Notes under the pieces: generated by a model | The model's input: only the letters and a program-made list of their open reading frames with translations | Database searches by the model: none | Told to the model about the DNA's origin: nothing | Translations under genes and position numbers: made by a program | Source of the DNA: Pseudonocardia sp. | Lineage (GTDB): Bacteria; Actinomycetota; Actinomycetes; Mycobacteriales; Pseudonocardiaceae | Direction: 5' to 3' | DNA length: 47,996 nt | Assembly: GCA_029266775.1 (NCBI GenBank) | Contig: JAQSWF010000003.1 | Coordinates: 1-47,996, forward strand | Shown: positions 1 through 9,007 of the stretch, piece after piece | How positions within the stretch are numbered: position 1 is the first letter of the stretch | Layout: each line of letters begins with the position of its first letter

Positions 1-615
1 AGTGAGGTCGGCGAGCCTGCGCATCAGCGCGTGCCAGACCTCCGGCGCCGAGTACATCAGCGCCTTCGTCCGCTCGTGGTTGCGGCTCGGCCCACCCTCC
101 ACGAGGTAGGAGGCGAGCGTGAACGGTGCGCCGGCGAACCCAATGAGCGGGGTGCCGTCCAGCTCACGGAGCAGCAGCGCGATCGCGTCGGTCACCGGTG
201 CGACCTGGCCCGGGTGCAGCTCGGGCAGGGCGGCCACGTCTGCGGCGGTGCGCACCGGTCGGGCGACCACCGGTCCCGTTCCCGGCACGATGTCCACCCC
301 GACCCCCGCCGCGTACAGGGGCACGACGATGTCGCTGAAGAGAATGGCGGCGTCCACCCCGTGTCGCCGGACCGGCTGGAGGGTGATCTCACAGGTCAGA
401 TCCGGTGTCAGGCAGGCGTCGAGCATTCCGGTGTCCGCACGCAGCGCCCGGTACTCCGGCAGCGAGCGGCCTGCCTGGCGCATGAACCACACCGGCAGGT
501 GGGCGGGGTGGCGACCGCGCGCGACGGCGAGAAACGGCGCGTCCTCCAGCTCGCGACGCGCCGCACGGCCGGCAGGAGCCGCGGGCGCGGAGGGGGGCTC
601 GACCATCATGACCAT
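1..615 (-). CDS. hemE: Uroporphyrinogen decarboxylase, 5' part (cut by window edge)
   Basis: Cytosolic heme-pathway enzyme that decarboxylates uroporphyrinogen III to coproporphyrinogen III. About 205 N-terminal codons lie in the window and the 3' end is off the left edge. Visible family motifs are the substrate-binding N-terminal stretch [16 protein letters not shown] and, later, [17 protein letters not shown] chose ATG at 615 because GGGAGG lies at 621-626, five bases upstream; in-frame ATGs at 609 and 606 are alternatives. It is divergent from the DUF3000 gene, an arrangement I recall from mycobacteria. Confidence 0.93.
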   Translation of the reverse strand, partial: MVMMVEPPSAPAAPAGRAARRELEDAPFLAVARGRHPAHLPVWFMRQAGRSLPEYRALRADTGMLDACLTPDLTCEITLQPVRRHGVDAAILFSDIVVPLYAAGVGVDIVPGTGPVVARPVRTAADVAALPELHPGQVAPVTDAIALLLRELDGTPLIGFAGAPFTLASYLVEGGPSRNHERTKALMYSAPEVWHALMRRLADLT

Positions 616-691
616 CCCATCCTCCCACGTCGCACGGGGTTCCCGGGCCGGTCCACGGCGCGCCTGAGCACGGACGGGCGGAGCGCCCCTC

Positions 692-708
692 TAGAGTCCC
701 CGCTCGTG
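692..708 (+). promoter_or_regulatory. -10-like TAGAGT before the DUF3000 gene
   Basis: TAGAGT at 692-697 is followed by eight bases and then the GTG start at 706, so any 5' UTR would be zero to two bases. The hexamer lies in the palindrome CTCTAGAG between two divergent genes. Confidence 0.4.
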
Positions 709-1287
709 TCCGAATCGACGACCGCTCCGGCACCGTTCCGGCAGGCCGTCGCCTCGCTCTCCGCGGTGCGGCCGCGCCGCGAGCTCGTCGTCTCCGCCCT
801 CGACGCCCCGCCTCGGCTCGCCCCGTTCACCTGGGCCATGAGCGTCGAGGCCGACGCGAGCCGGCCCGCAGGTGAGGACCTCGACGAACCCGACACATCG
901 GGGCGGCTGATCCTCCTGCACGACCCGGACGGTCAGGACGCGTGGGAGGGCACCTTCCGGCTCGTGTGCTTCGTGCAGGCGCGGCTGGAGCGCGAGCAGC
1001 TCGGTGACGAGATGCTGCCGATCATTGCGTGGTCATGGCTGACCGAGGCGTTCGATCAGCACCGCGCCGCGTACGTCGCCCTCGGCGGCACCGTCACCCA
1101 GACCTCGTCCGTGCGCTTCGGGGACATTGCCGGACCTCGGCGTGACGACGACGTCGAGCTGCGGGCGTCGTGGACGCCGACCGGGGACGACCTCACGTGC
1201 CACGCGGACGCGTTCTGCACGGCGGTGGCGACGGCGGCCGGCCTGCCGCCGGTCGGAGTAGCTCGGCTGGGCCACCGCATCGTCTGA
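706..1287 (+). CDS. DUF3000 family protein
   Basis: A 193-residue cytosolic protein of the actinobacterial DUF3000 family; the biochemical role is unknown. The start is GTG at 706 (VSESTTAPAPFRQAV); the frame stays open upstream but only over sequence antisense to hemE. The conserved core includes RRELVVSALDAPPRLAPFTW and a WSWLTEAF segment. In mycobacteria, from memory, this family sits between hemE and the RNase D gene; here a response regulator gene has come between it and RNase D. Confidence 0.85.
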   Translation: MSESTTAPAPFRQAVASLSAVRPRRELVVSALDAPPRLAPFTWAMSVEADASRPAGEDLDEPDTSGRLILLHDPDGQDAWEGTFRLVCFVQARLEREQLGDEMLPIIAWSWLTEAFDQHRAAYVALGGTVTQTSSVRFGDIAGPRRDDDVELRASWTPTGDDLTCHADAFCTAVATAAGLPPVGVARLGHRIV

Positions 1288-1384
1288 CGCGGTGCTCGGA
1301 GAGTGGCCATCCGGTGACGAGAACGTCTGGTGGACGACCGACACGCCTGTAACCTTCACGTGCCTCCGTACGAGGGCATACACA

Positions 1385-1410
1385 TTGTTAGACCGCTTGG
1401 GGGGTAGGGT
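1385..1410 (+). promoter_or_regulatory. Possible promoter for the LuxR-type regulator
   Basis: In the 223-base gap after the DUF3000 gene, TTGTTA (1385-1390) and TAGGGT (1405-1410) resemble -35 and -10 hexamers, but the 14-base spacer is short. The leader would be about 95 bases. Weak evidence; nothing else stands out in this gap. Confidence 0.25.
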
Positions 1411-1510
1411 TCCTCCCACGACACCTCCTCAGGCGGTCGGGTGACACATCCGCCGGCCGGGGGTCTGGTGCCGGTCGGGGGCGAACGACCGACTCCAGGA
1501 GGTAGATGAC

Positions 1511-2227
1511 GTGGCCGTACTGGGCCAGGGCGCGACGGCCCGCGGAACTGCCGGAGCGGTACTTTCACCGACCCCGCTCCCGCATCCGCGGGAGGATCAC
1601 TTCACGGTGCTGGTCGTCGACGACCACCCGCTCCTGCGCGAGGCGATCGCCGCGCGCCTGCGATCCATGGGTGCCGGAACGGTGCACGAGGCGGCCTCCG
1701 TGGCCGAGGCGCGGGCCCGGGCACAGGCCAACGGACCCTGCGACCTCGCCATCCTCGACCTCGGGCTCCCCGACGGCAGCGGCCTGGACCTCGTGACGGA
1801 GCTGCGGTCGCTCGGCTGGAACCGGCTGGTCGTGCTGGCGTCGTCGGACGACCCGTACGCGGTGCGCTCGGCCTTCCAGGCTGGTGCACAGGCCTACCTG
1901 CTCAAGTCGGCGTCGCCCGCGGTGGTGACCGACGGCGTGAAGCGCGTCCTCGACGGCGGCGTCTACGCGGACCCGACGGTCGCGCCGCTGCTGGCCACCG
2001 GCACACGCGTGCCGGGCACGGACAACACGCCGCGAGAGCTCTCGGCCCGCGAGGTCGAGGTGCTGCAGCTCGTCGCGGACGGGCAGTCCAACAAGGAGAT
2101 CGGCGAGGCGCTGAGCCTCTCGGCGCTCACGGTGAAGAGCCACCTGTCCCGCATCGGGCGCAAGCTCGGCACCGGCGACCGCGCCCAGATGGTCGCGCTC
2201 GCTATGCGGGCCGGGGTCATCCGCTGA
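1511..2227 (+). CDS. LuxR/NarL-type response regulator
   Basis: Two-component transcription factor of 238 residues. The receiver domain (about 33-150) has the acidic pair VLVVDDHP, the phosphoacceptor Asp near 83 in LAILDLGLPDG and the conserved Lys in AYLLKSA. A LuxR helix-turn-helix follows (about 173-236: LSAREVEVLQLVADG, NKEIGEALSLSALTVKSHL). I chose GTG at 1511 because AGGAGG lies eight bases upstream (1497-1502); this gives about 32 residues before the receiver. GTG at 1607 with GGGAGG 11 bases upstream would remove them. No kinase is adjacent in the same direction. Its stop overlaps the presumed start of the RNase D gene. Confidence 0.88.
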   Translation: MAVLGQGATARGTAGAVLSPTPLPHPREDHFTVLVVDDHPLLREAIAARLRSMGAGTVHEAASVAEARARAQANGPCDLAILDLGLPDGSGLDLVTELRSLGWNRLVVLASSDDPYAVRSAFQAGAQAYLLKSASPAVVTDGVKRVLDGGVYADPTVAPLLATGTRVPGTDNTPRELSAREVEVLQLVADGQSNKEIGEALSLSALTVKSHLSRIGRKLGTGDRAQMVALAMRAGVIR

Positions 2228-3471
2228 CTCACGCGCGCCTCCCTGCCGACGACGCCGGCTCCGGCACGCCTGATGCACAGTCTCCTGTCGCCGTTCCGCT
2301 GCTGGCGCCGGCCGACGGCCTGCCTCCCGTCGTCTCGGACCGCTCTGCGCTGATCCGGACGGCGCAGGCGCTGGCCGCCGGCACCGGTCCCGTCGCGGTC
2401 GACGCCGAGCGGGCGTCCGGATTCCGGTACTCGCAGCGGGCCTACCTGGTCCAGCTTCGGCGGGCCGGAGCCGGCACCGCGCTGATCGATCCCATCCCGC
2501 TCAACAGCGACCTCGCCGAGCTCGTCCCCACCCTGACCGGACCGGAGTGGGTGCTGCACGCGGCGTCGCAGGACCTGCCCTGCCTGGCCGAGGTCGGACT
2601 TCGGCCCACGTCCCTGTTCGACACCGAGCTGGCCGGGCGCCTGGCCGGGCTGCCTCGCGTCGGGCTCGGTCCGCTCGTCGAGCAGCTCCTCGGGCTCGCG
2701 TTGGAGAAGGGGCACGGCGCCGCGGACTGGTCGCGCCGCCCGCTCCCGGACGAGTGGCTCGTCTACGCGGCGCTGGATGTCGAGGTGCTCGTCGAGCTTC
2801 GCGACGTGTTGGCCGGAATGCTGGCCGAGCAGGGCAAGCTCGGCTTCGCCGAGCAGGAGTTCGAGGCCATCCGGACCGCCGGGCCGCCGGTACCGCGGGC
2901 CGAGCCGTGGCGTCGCACGTCCGGCATCCACCGCATCCGCAAGGCCCGGGCACTCGCGGCGGTGCGCGCGCTGTGGGAGGCGCGGGACCGGCTCGCCGCA
3001 GAGCGCGACATCGCTCCCGGGCGGGTGCTGCCCGATTCGGCCATCGTCGAGGCGGCCGTTACGGCTCCGACGTCTGCGGCCGCCCTGGCCGCGCTCCCGG
3101 TGTTCCGCGGCCGGGCCCAGCGTCGCCTGACCGGCTACTGGTACGCCGCGCTCAGCGAGGCTGCCCGGCTGGAGCCGGACGCGCTTCCTCAGTCCGCCGC
3201 GCCGACGGAGGGCCCACCGCCGGTCGCCCGCTGGGGCGACCGCGATCCGACGGCGGCGGCGCGCCTGGCGGCGGCGCGCGCCGGAATCACCGCGCTGTCG
3301 GAGCAGTGGACCATCCCGGTGGAGAACCTGCTGCAACCCGACCTCCTGCGCCGCATGTGCTGGGCTCCCCCCGCCGACGGAGACGTCGCCGCGCCGTTGC
3401 GGGCCGGTGGTGCCCGCCCCTGGCAGGTCGAGCTGGTCGGCCCGGTGCTGGAGGCGGCGCTACGCGCCTGA
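2224..3471 (+). CDS. rnd: Ribonuclease D family 3'-5' exonuclease (HRDC protein)
   Basis: DEDD-type exonuclease of about 415 residues, likely for stable RNA processing. The catalytic motifs are VAVDAERASGFRYSQRAYL (DxE), LHAASQDLP and YAALDVEVL; an HRDC-like region follows (GIHRIRKARALAAVR, ALWEARDRLAAERDIAPGRV). Family-typical sequence (VPLLAPADGLPPVV) begins well upstream of the first in-frame ATG or GTG, which is GTG at 2551 inside the nuclease domain. The only plausible start is CTG at 2224, overlapping the regulator's stop as CTGA and implying translational coupling. The 3' end overlaps the convergent kinase gene by 12 bases. Confidence 0.88.
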   Translation: MTHARLPADDAGSGTPDAQSPVAVPLLAPADGLPPVVSDRSALIRTAQALAAGTGPVAVDAERASGFRYSQRAYLVQLRRAGAGTALIDPIPLNSDLAELVPTLTGPEWVLHAASQDLPCLAEVGLRPTSLFDTELAGRLAGLPRVGLGPLVEQLLGLALEKGHGAADWSRRPLPDEWLVYAALDVEVLVELRDVLAGMLAEQGKLGFAEQEFEAIRTAGPPVPRAEPWRRTSGIHRIRKARALAAVRALWEARDRLAAERDIAPGRVLPDSAIVEAAVTAPTSAAALAALPVFRGRAQRRLTGYWYAALSEAARLEPDALPQSAAPTEGPPPVARWGDRDPTAAARLAAARAGITALSEQWTIPVENLLQPDLLRRMCWAPPADGDVAAPLRAGGARPWQVELVGPVLEAALRA

Positions 3472-4671
3472 GTGGGTCGTCGCCCCGAGAAAGACCGGCA
3501 GGCGGACGGTGACGGCCAGCCCGCCGCCCGGCACCGACACGGCGGTGACCGCACCACCGTGCGCATGCACCACGGCACGCACGATCGACAGCCCCAGCCC
3601 GGAGCCCGGCGTTCCGGCGGTGCGGTCCACCGGACCGCGGCGAAACGGCTCGAAGAGCTCCTCGACCCGGTCGGCGGGGATCTCGGGCCCGCCCGAGCTG
3701 ACACACAGCTCGGCCGCGGCGTCGCGGACGCCCGTGCGCACCTCGACCCAGCCGGCGGCGACGTTGTGTCGAACCGCGTTCTCCACCAGGTTGCCCGCGA
3801 CACGTTCGAGCAGGACCGGGTCGCCGGTCGTCGGCGCCGACGACCGGTGCTCGCGCACCCGCAGCCCGAGCCGGGCCACCTCGGTGCGCAGGGCGGCGAG
3901 GGCGGGCAGGACCAGGTCGGAGAGATCGACGGGGCGGACCGCCGCCGGGTCGACGCCCGACGGCGCCTCACTGCGCGCCAGCAGCAGCAGCCCGGCGATC
4001 AGCTCGTCGGCGCGGCGCGTCGCCTCGCGCACGACCTCGGCCATCCGCCGCAGCTCCGCGACATCGACGTTGGGGTCGGCCAGGGTGACGTCGACCTCCG
4101 TCCGCAGCACGGAGAGCGGCGTGCGCAGCTCGTGGCTGGCATTGGCGACGAACCGGCGCTGCGCGTCGAACGCGGCCTGCAGCCGGTCGAGCATCGCGTC
4201 GAACCCGGCGGCCAGCTCCGCGACCTCCCCGCGGGCATCGCGGAGTTGCAGCCGCGTGTCGAGCGACTCGGCGGAGAGCCGACGGGCGGTGGCGGTGACG
4301 GCGTGGAGCGGCCCGAGCACGCGCCCGACGAGCCACCACGACACGACCGCGGCGGCGACCACGACCAGCGGAAACGCGATCAGCCCGGCGCGCAGCACCT
4401 CCGCGCGCATCGCTGCCTCGACCGCGGCGCTGACCTGCTCGGCGGGCACCTCGACGTCGCCGACGCGCACCCGGCTGCCCGGCGGTAGAGCGGGCACCGC
4501 ACCGACGACGCCCCCGACGAGCAGCCAGCCCAACCACAGGAGCAGCGCGCTGACCAGCGCCACCAGGCCGGTGCTGAGCAGGGTCAGCCGTGGCCGGAGC
4601 CCCGCGTCACGCCAGCCCGGGCCACGCGCGGGCCGCGGGGGGGCGTCGGACGGCCCGGCGGGCTCGATCAC
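3460..4671 (-). CDS. Membrane histidine kinase (HAMP, HisKA, HATPase)
   Basis: Sensor kinase of 403 residues. Transmembrane segments lie at about 27-60 and 95-117 with a short outside loop between; a HAMP linker (VGRVLGPLHAVTATARRL) and the H-box FVANASHELRTPLSVLRTE follow, with phospho-His near 180. The ATPase domain shows the N-box NLVENAVRHN and GSGLGLSIVRAVVHAHGG; the usual G1 aspartate region reads VSSGGPEIP. The start is GTG at 4671 with GAGG eight bases upstream (4680-4683). It is downstream of its OmpR-type partner, separated by 193 bases that hold a 22-base tandem repeat. The signal sensed is unknown. Confidence 0.9.
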   Translation of the reverse strand: MIEPAGPSDAPPRPARGPGWRDAGLRPRLTLLSTGLVALVSALLLWLGWLLVGGVVGAVPALPPGSRVRVGDVEVPAEQVSAAVEAAMRAEVLRAGLIAFPLVVVAAAVVSWWLVGRVLGPLHAVTATARRLSAESLDTRLQLRDARGEVAELAAGFDAMLDRLQAAFDAQRRFVANASHELRTPLSVLRTEVDVTLADPNVDVAELRRMAEVVREATRRADELIAGLLLLARSEAPSGVDPAAVRPVDLSDLVLPALAALRTEVARLGLRVREHRSSAPTTGDPVLLERVAGNLVENAVRHNVAAGWVEVRTGVRDAAAELCVSSGGPEIPADRVEELFEPFRRGPVDRTAGTPGSGLGLSIVRAVVHAHGGAVTAVSVPGGGLAVTVRLPVFLGATTHSGA

Positions 4672-4740
4672 GGCGCGATCCTCGCACGTCCGAGCGTGAC
4701 GCCGGGTCACAAGTCGGACGGGGTGAGGCCGTAGGGCACC

Positions 4741-4872
4741 GTGCGACTCGCGGTACCGAGATGCACAACTCGCCGTGCGCAGATGGACAACTCGCCGTGC
4801 CCAGATGGACAACTCGCCGCGCACGAACGCACAACTCGCCGTGCGGAGGTGGACAACTCGCGGGTCAGCCGG
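4741..4872. repeat. 22-base tandem repeat, about five to six units
   Basis: Five imperfect 22-base units run from 4741 to 4850 (phases 4741, 4763, 4785, 4807, 4829), and a sixth decaying unit overlaps the regulator's stop codon (4865-4867). The shared part on the plus strand is ACAACTCGCCGTGC, often inside a GCAC...GTGC dyad. The same unit in the opposite orientation occurs at 42123-42201. The array fills most of the gap between the response regulator and its kinase. No spacers and no coding sense are apparent. Confidence 0.9.
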
Positions 4873-5530
4873 CGGTGGGGACGCGGTAGCCGGCGCCAAC
4901 GACGGTCTCGATCACGCCGGGCTCGCCGAGCTTCTTGCGCAGGGTCATCACCGTCACCCGCACCGTCGTCGTGAACGGGTCCGCGTTCTCGTCCCAGACC
5001 CGCTCCAGCAACTCCTCGCTGCTCACCACCGCTCCCCCGGCGCCCATCAGCACCTCGAGCACCCCGAACTCCTTGCGGGTGAGCTCCACCGGACGCTCGG
5101 CGCGGCGGACGAGGCGCCGAGCCGGGTCCAGCGCGACGTCCCCGGCCACCAGCAGAGGCGGTGCGGCCGGCGTGGCGCGCCTGCCCAGGGCGCGGCAGCG
5201 GGCGACGAGCTCGGGGAAGTCGAACGGCTTGGCCAGGTAGTCGTCCGCGCCGCGGGACAGGCCGTCCACCTTGTCGGCGAGCGTTCCGCTCGCGGTCAGC
5301 ATGAGCACGCGGGTGGTGGCGCCGGCGGCGACGATCTCGGCGCACAACCGGTCTCCCGACATCCCCGGCAGGTCCCGGTCCAGCACCACCACGTCGTAGC
5401 GGGTCACGGTGGCCTTCTCGTGGCCGGTGTCGCCGTCGTAGGCGACGTCGACGGCCATCCCCTCCCGGCGTAAGCCGCGTGCGATTGCCTCCGCGAGCGC
5501 GCGCTCGTCTTCGACCACCAGCACCCGCAT
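4865..5530 (-). CDS. OmpR/PhoB-type response regulator
   Basis: Transcriptional regulator of 221 residues, paired with the kinase downstream. The receiver begins [16 protein letters not shown] and has phosphoacceptor Asp near 51 (YDVVVLDRDLPG) and the conserved Lys in DDYLAKPFDFPEL. The winged-helix domain follows (VELTRKEFGVLEVLMGA, TVRVTVMTLRKKLGEP, VGAGYRVPTAG). ATG at 5530 overlaps the dxs stop by one base (TGATG), so the pair is probably co-transcribed and coupled with dxs. There is no sign of an own promoter. Confidence 0.92.
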   Translation of the reverse strand: MRVLVVEDERALAEAIARGLRREGMAVDVAYDGDTGHEKATVTRYDVVVLDRDLPGMSGDRLCAEIVAAGATTRVLMLTASGTLADKVDGLSRGADDYLAKPFDFPELVARCRALGRRATPAAPPLLVAGDVALDPARRLVRRAERPVELTRKEFGVLEVLMGAGGAVVSSEELLERVWDENADPFTTTVRVTVMTLRKKLGEPGVIETVVGAGYRVPTAG

Positions 5531-7506
5531 CAGCGTGCCTGCTCTCCCCGGTCCAGGTCGGACCGGTCGAGATGCGACCCGTCGAGATCGGTACGGTCCA
5601 GGTCCTCGGCGTCCCTGGGCGGCAACGCCGCAGCCCACTCGGTGACACGCCGGGCGACGTTCTGCGCCGTCAGCCCGACCGCGGCGAGCACGTCCGCCCG
5701 GTTGCCGTGCTCGAGGAACGCCTGGGGCAGCGCGAGGTCGCGCTGGGGCACGTCGCACTCGGCCGAGCGCAGAACGTCCGCGAGGGCCGAGCCGAACCCG
5801 CCGTGCCGGCCGCTGTCGGTCACGGTGACGACGAGCTGGTGGCCCGCGGCGAGCTGGACCAGCTCCTCGGGGACGGGCAGCACCCAGCGCGGATCGACGA
5901 CGCTCACGGCGACGCCCTGCGCAGCCAGCCGCTGGGCCGCCGCCACCCCGAGCTCGGCGAACGCGCCGACGCACACGAGCAGCACGGCCGGGTCACCACC
6001 CGAGCCCGCCGACGGGGGCTCGTGCAGCACGTCCACCCCGCCGACCCGGCGCACCGCCGGCACAGAATCGATCACCGCGCCCTTGGGGAAGCGGATCGCG
6101 GTGGGCCCGTCGCCGACCGCGACGGCCTCGCCCAGCTCCTCGCGCAGCGTCGCGGCGTCCCGTGGCGCAGCGACCCGCATGTCCGGCACAACGCCGAGGA
6201 TCGACAGGTCCCACATCCCGTTGTGCGACGCCCCGTCGTTGCCGGTCACGCCGGCCCGGTCCAGCACGAGCGTCACGGCCTGGCGGTGCAGCGCGACGTC
6301 CATGAGCAGCTGGTCGAACGCGCGGTTCAGGAAGGTCGAGTACACCGCGACGACGGGGTGCAGCCCGCCCGCCGCCAGCCCGGCGGCGGAGGTCAGCGCG
6401 TGCTGTTCGGCGATGCCGACGTCGAAGCACCGCTCTGGGTACGCCTCGGCGAAGGGGACGAGCCCCGTCGGCCCGAGCATCGCGGCCGTGATCGCGACGA
6501 TGTCCGGGCGGGTGGCGCCCAGCGCGACCATCTCCTCGGCGAAGACCTGCGTCCAACCGACCGACGCCGGCCCCGTCGGCAGGCCCGTCTCGGGATCGAA
6601 CGCCGCGGGGCTGTGCATCTGCTCGGCGACGTCGTTCTCCGCGGGTGGGTAGCCGCAGCCCTTCCGGGTGACCGCGTGCAGGATCACCGGCCCGCCGAAG
6701 TGCTTCGCCCTCCGCAGCGCGGACTCCATCGCCGCGACGTCGTGCCCGTCGACCGGGCCGAAATACTTCAGGCCCAGGTCCGAGAACAGCTGCTGCGGGC
6801 TCAGCGCGTCCTTCACCCCGGCCTTGAGCGCGTGCAGGCCGGTGTAGATCGGCCCGCCGACCACGGGCGTGCGCCGCAGCGTCCGCTTGCCTGCGGCGAG
6901 GACCCGCTCGTAGCCGGGTTGCAGCCGCAGCGAGGCGAGCCGGTCCGCGAGGCCGCCGATCGTGGGGGCGTACGAGCGCCCGTTGTCGTTGACGACGATC
7001 ACGACGTTGCGGTCCCGGCCGGCGGCGATGTTGTTGAGCGCCTCCCACGCCATGCCCCCGGTGAGCGCGCCGTCGCCGACCACGGCGACGACGTGGCGCT
7101 GCTGCCCGGTGAGCGCGTACGCCTTTGCCAGCCCGTCCGCCCACGACAGCGACGTCGAGGCGTGGCTGTTCTCGACGTGGTCGTGGGCGCTCTCGGCGCG
7201 GCTGGGGTAGCCCGACGGGCCACCGGTCTTCTTCAGCCGCTCCCAGCCGTCGACGCGTCCGGTGAGCAGCTTGTGGACGTAGGCCTGGTGGCCGGTGTCC
7301 CAGATCAGCGTGTCATGCGGGGAGTCGAACACCCGGTGCAGGGCAATGGTCAGCTCGACCACACCGAGGTTCGGCCCCAGATGCCCGCCGGTGCGTGACA
7401 CGGTGGCGACGAGGAACCGGCGGATCTCCCCCGCCAGCTCGGTGAGCTCGTCCGGGCCGAGGCGCTTGAGATCGGCCGGTCCGCGCAGGCGACGCAACAG
7501 GGTCAC
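5530..7506 (-). CDS. dxs: 1-deoxy-D-xylulose-5-phosphate synthase
   Basis: Thiamine-diphosphate enzyme (658 residues) that condenses pyruvate and glyceraldehyde 3-phosphate, the first step of the MEP isoprenoid pathway. Seen: [20 protein letters not shown] near the N-terminus, the ThDP motif [18 protein letters not shown] to [13 protein letters not shown], the catalytic Glu region [17 protein letters not shown] and the C-terminal transketolase domain. The C-terminus carries an unusual pentapeptide-like tail of repeated (D/H)LDxx units. The start GTG at 7506 sits six bases after TAGACT. The two-component pair follows directly. Confidence 0.97.
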   Translation of the reverse strand: MTLLRRLRGPADLKRLGPDELTELAGEIRRFLVATVSRTGGHLGPNLGVVELTIALHRVFDSPHDTLIWDTGHQAYVHKLLTGRVDGWERLKKTGGPSGYPSRAESAHDHVENSHASTSLSWADGLAKAYALTGQQRHVVAVVGDGALTGGMAWEALNNIAAGRDRNVVIVVNDNGRSYAPTIGGLADRLASLRLQPGYERVLAAGKRTLRRTPVVGGPIYTGLHALKAGVKDALSPQQLFSDLGLKYFGPVDGHDVAAMESALRRAKHFGGPVILHAVTRKGCGYPPAENDVAEQMHSPAAFDPETGLPTGPASVGWTQVFAEEMVALGATRPDIVAITAAMLGPTGLVPFAEAYPERCFDVGIAEQHALTSAAGLAAGGLHPVVAVYSTFLNRAFDQLLMDVALHRQAVTLVLDRAGVTGNDGASHNGMWDLSILGVVPDMRVAAPRDAATLREELGEAVAVGDGPTAIRFPKGAVIDSVPAVRRVGGVDVLHEPPSAGSGGDPAVLLVCVGAFAELGVAAAQRLAAQGVAVSVVDPRWVLPVPEELVQLAAGHQLVVTVTDSGRHGGFGSALADVLRSAECDVPQRDLALPQAFLEHGNRADVLAAVGLTAQNVARRVTEWAAALPPRDAEDLDRTDLDGSHLDRSDLDRGEQAR

Positions 7507-7518
7507 GTGGGCAGTCTA
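7504..7518 (-). promoter_or_regulatory. Leaderless-type promoter of dxs
   Basis: TAGACT (7513-7518, minus strand) is followed by six bases and the GTG start of dxs. No Shine-Dalgarno sequence fits between, so transcription probably starts at or next to the start codon. Confidence 0.55.
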
Positions 7519-7582
7519 CGGACGTCCCAGACGGTCACCTGTCGGCTCAACCATTCCTCCACCATCCCTAGACCAGATCTGG

Positions 7583-8968
7583 TCATGAGCTCGACGGCAG
7601 GCCGGGCATGGTCGGCGCCGGGCCGATGCCCGGCCCGAGCGAGCCGAAGCGCACGAGGTTGCGACCGTCCCGCTTGGCCGCGTACAGCGCGGCGTCGGCA
7701 GCACCGAGCACCTGCTGGAGCGTCGAGGTGCGACCGAGGTGGAACACGGCCCCGACCGATGTGGTCAGCCCGCTGATGGCGAGCGGGCCGTCGGCAGTCG
7801 AGACGGCGACGACGAGCTGGGCGACGCGGGCCCGGATCCGCTCGGCGACGCGCTCGAGCTGCCGGCGCCCGCTGCTGGTCAGCGGCAGGTCGCGGACGAG
7901 CACCACGAACTCCTCCCCGCCGAACCGGCCGACGACGTCGCGCTCGCGCACCTCCGCACGCAGCGTCGCGGCGACCGCGACCAGGACGTCGTCCCCGGCG
8001 AGGTGGCCGTAGGTGTCGTTGACGGCCTTGAAGTGGTCGAGGTCGAGGATGAGCACCCCCGCCGCACCGCCGTGGCGCTGCGCGCTCCGCAGCGCGCGCT
8101 CGGCCCTCTCGTGCCAGCTCGCGGCGTTGAGGAGGCCGGTCTTCACGTCCGTCGCGGCCCGTTGCTCGTAATGGCGGGTCGCGACGGCGCGGTGCAGCAC
8201 CACCAGCGGCAGCAGCACGAGCACCACCAGCCAGGGGTTCTGATCCAGCGCCATGGCCGTCAGCGCACCCAGCGAGAGGGTCGCGACCTCGAGGACGAAG
8301 TCGTCGACGGGCCCGAGGAGGTGGTGCACCCGGGCGCGCCAGCCGGCCGGGATGGCACCGGGCTCGAGCGCGATCACGCCGATGACCAGGAGGTCGTTCA
8401 CAGCGGCATAGGCGAAGACCGCCGCGGCGAGCTCGCCGAGGCCGCGCACTCCGGTGGCCCACGTGGACGGGCCACCGCCCGCCGCGACGACAGCGTGCGC
8501 CGCCTGCACGGCGAGGACGACGGCCGCTGCGGTGTACAGGGTGCGGTAGGCCAGGCAGCGGGCGGGGCGCCAGACCCGCACCCAGAGGTGCAGGTACACC
8601 GCCGCGACGACGACCGCCGCGAGCGGCAGGGGAAGCAGGGCCGCGGCCGCGAAGGTCCAGACGGAGCTGAGGTCGTAGTAGGAGGTGTGGGTGACGCGCC
8701 GGCGCATCCGCTCGACCCGGCTGACCACCTCGGTGTGCACGAGCCCGAACAGCACCAGCACGACCGTCAGCGCCAGGTCGCGCGCCGTCGGGCTGAGGGC
8801 AACGGTCTGGGACGCGATGAGCACGAGGGCGAGCCCGTCCACGCACAAGGCCGCGGCCACGAGCCGGCCCGGCAGCTGCCACAGGTTCCACCGGGTGACC
8901 TGCCACGGCCGAACCGGAAGCCGCCCGCCGGCGGCCCACAGGCCCCCCACGACCAGCCGGCCCTCCAC
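7583..8968 (-). CDS. Membrane-bound GGDEF diguanylate cyclase
   Basis: Predicted synthase of cyclic di-GMP (461 residues). The N-terminal half (about 35-260) is a multi-pass membrane region with roughly six hydrophobic segments. The GGDEF domain follows, with TDVKTGLLNAASW, ILDLDHFKAVNDTYGH and an intact active-site GGEEF at about 350-354. The I-site RxxD is not clear. I chose GTG at 8968 because AGGAGG lies four bases upstream (8973-8978), although the frame remains open further. It is monocistronic, ending 77 bases from dxs. No EAL domain is present. Confidence 0.9.
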   Translation of the reverse strand: MEGRLVVGGLWAAGGRLPVRPWQVTRWNLWQLPGRLVAAALCVDGLALVLIASQTVALSPTARDLALTVVLVLFGLVHTEVVSRVERMRRRVTHTSYYDLSSVWTFAAAALLPLPLAAVVVAAVYLHLWVRVWRPARCLAYRTLYTAAAVVLAVQAAHAVVAAGGGPSTWATGVRGLGELAAAVFAYAAVNDLLVIGVIALEPGAIPAGWRARVHHLLGPVDDFVLEVATLSLGALTAMALDQNPWLVVLVLLPLVVLHRAVATRHYEQRAATDVKTGLLNAASWHERAERALRSAQRHGGAAGVLILDLDHFKAVNDTYGHLAGDDVLVAVAATLRAEVRERDVVGRFGGEEFVVLVRDLPLTSSGRRQLERVAERIRARVAQLVVAVSTADGPLAISGLTTSVGAVFHLGRTSTLQQVLGAADAALYAAKRDGRNLVRFGSLGPGIGPAPTMPGLPSSS

Positions 8969-9007
8969 CTGACCTCCTCGTGACCGTTCCCGCACTGCGG
9001 CTTGACG

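Noticed and set aside
31-705. Longer DUF3000 protein starting near position 31
   Set aside because: The upstream frame is antisense to hemE and has no similarity to the family; GTG 706 fits the family N-terminus.
4741-4872. CRISPR array
   Set aside because: The 22-base units are contiguous with no spacers, and no cas genes are nearby.
4672-4899. Longer histidine kinase starting near 4899
   Set aside because: The extra frame runs through the 22-base repeat array, while GTG 4671 has a good ribosome binding site.
5479-7398. A 639-codon open frame on the plus strand opposite dxs
   Set aside because: Composition is Arg/Gly/Ala/Asp-rich and low in family-like motifs; it mirrors dxs and is explained by high GC at third codon positions.
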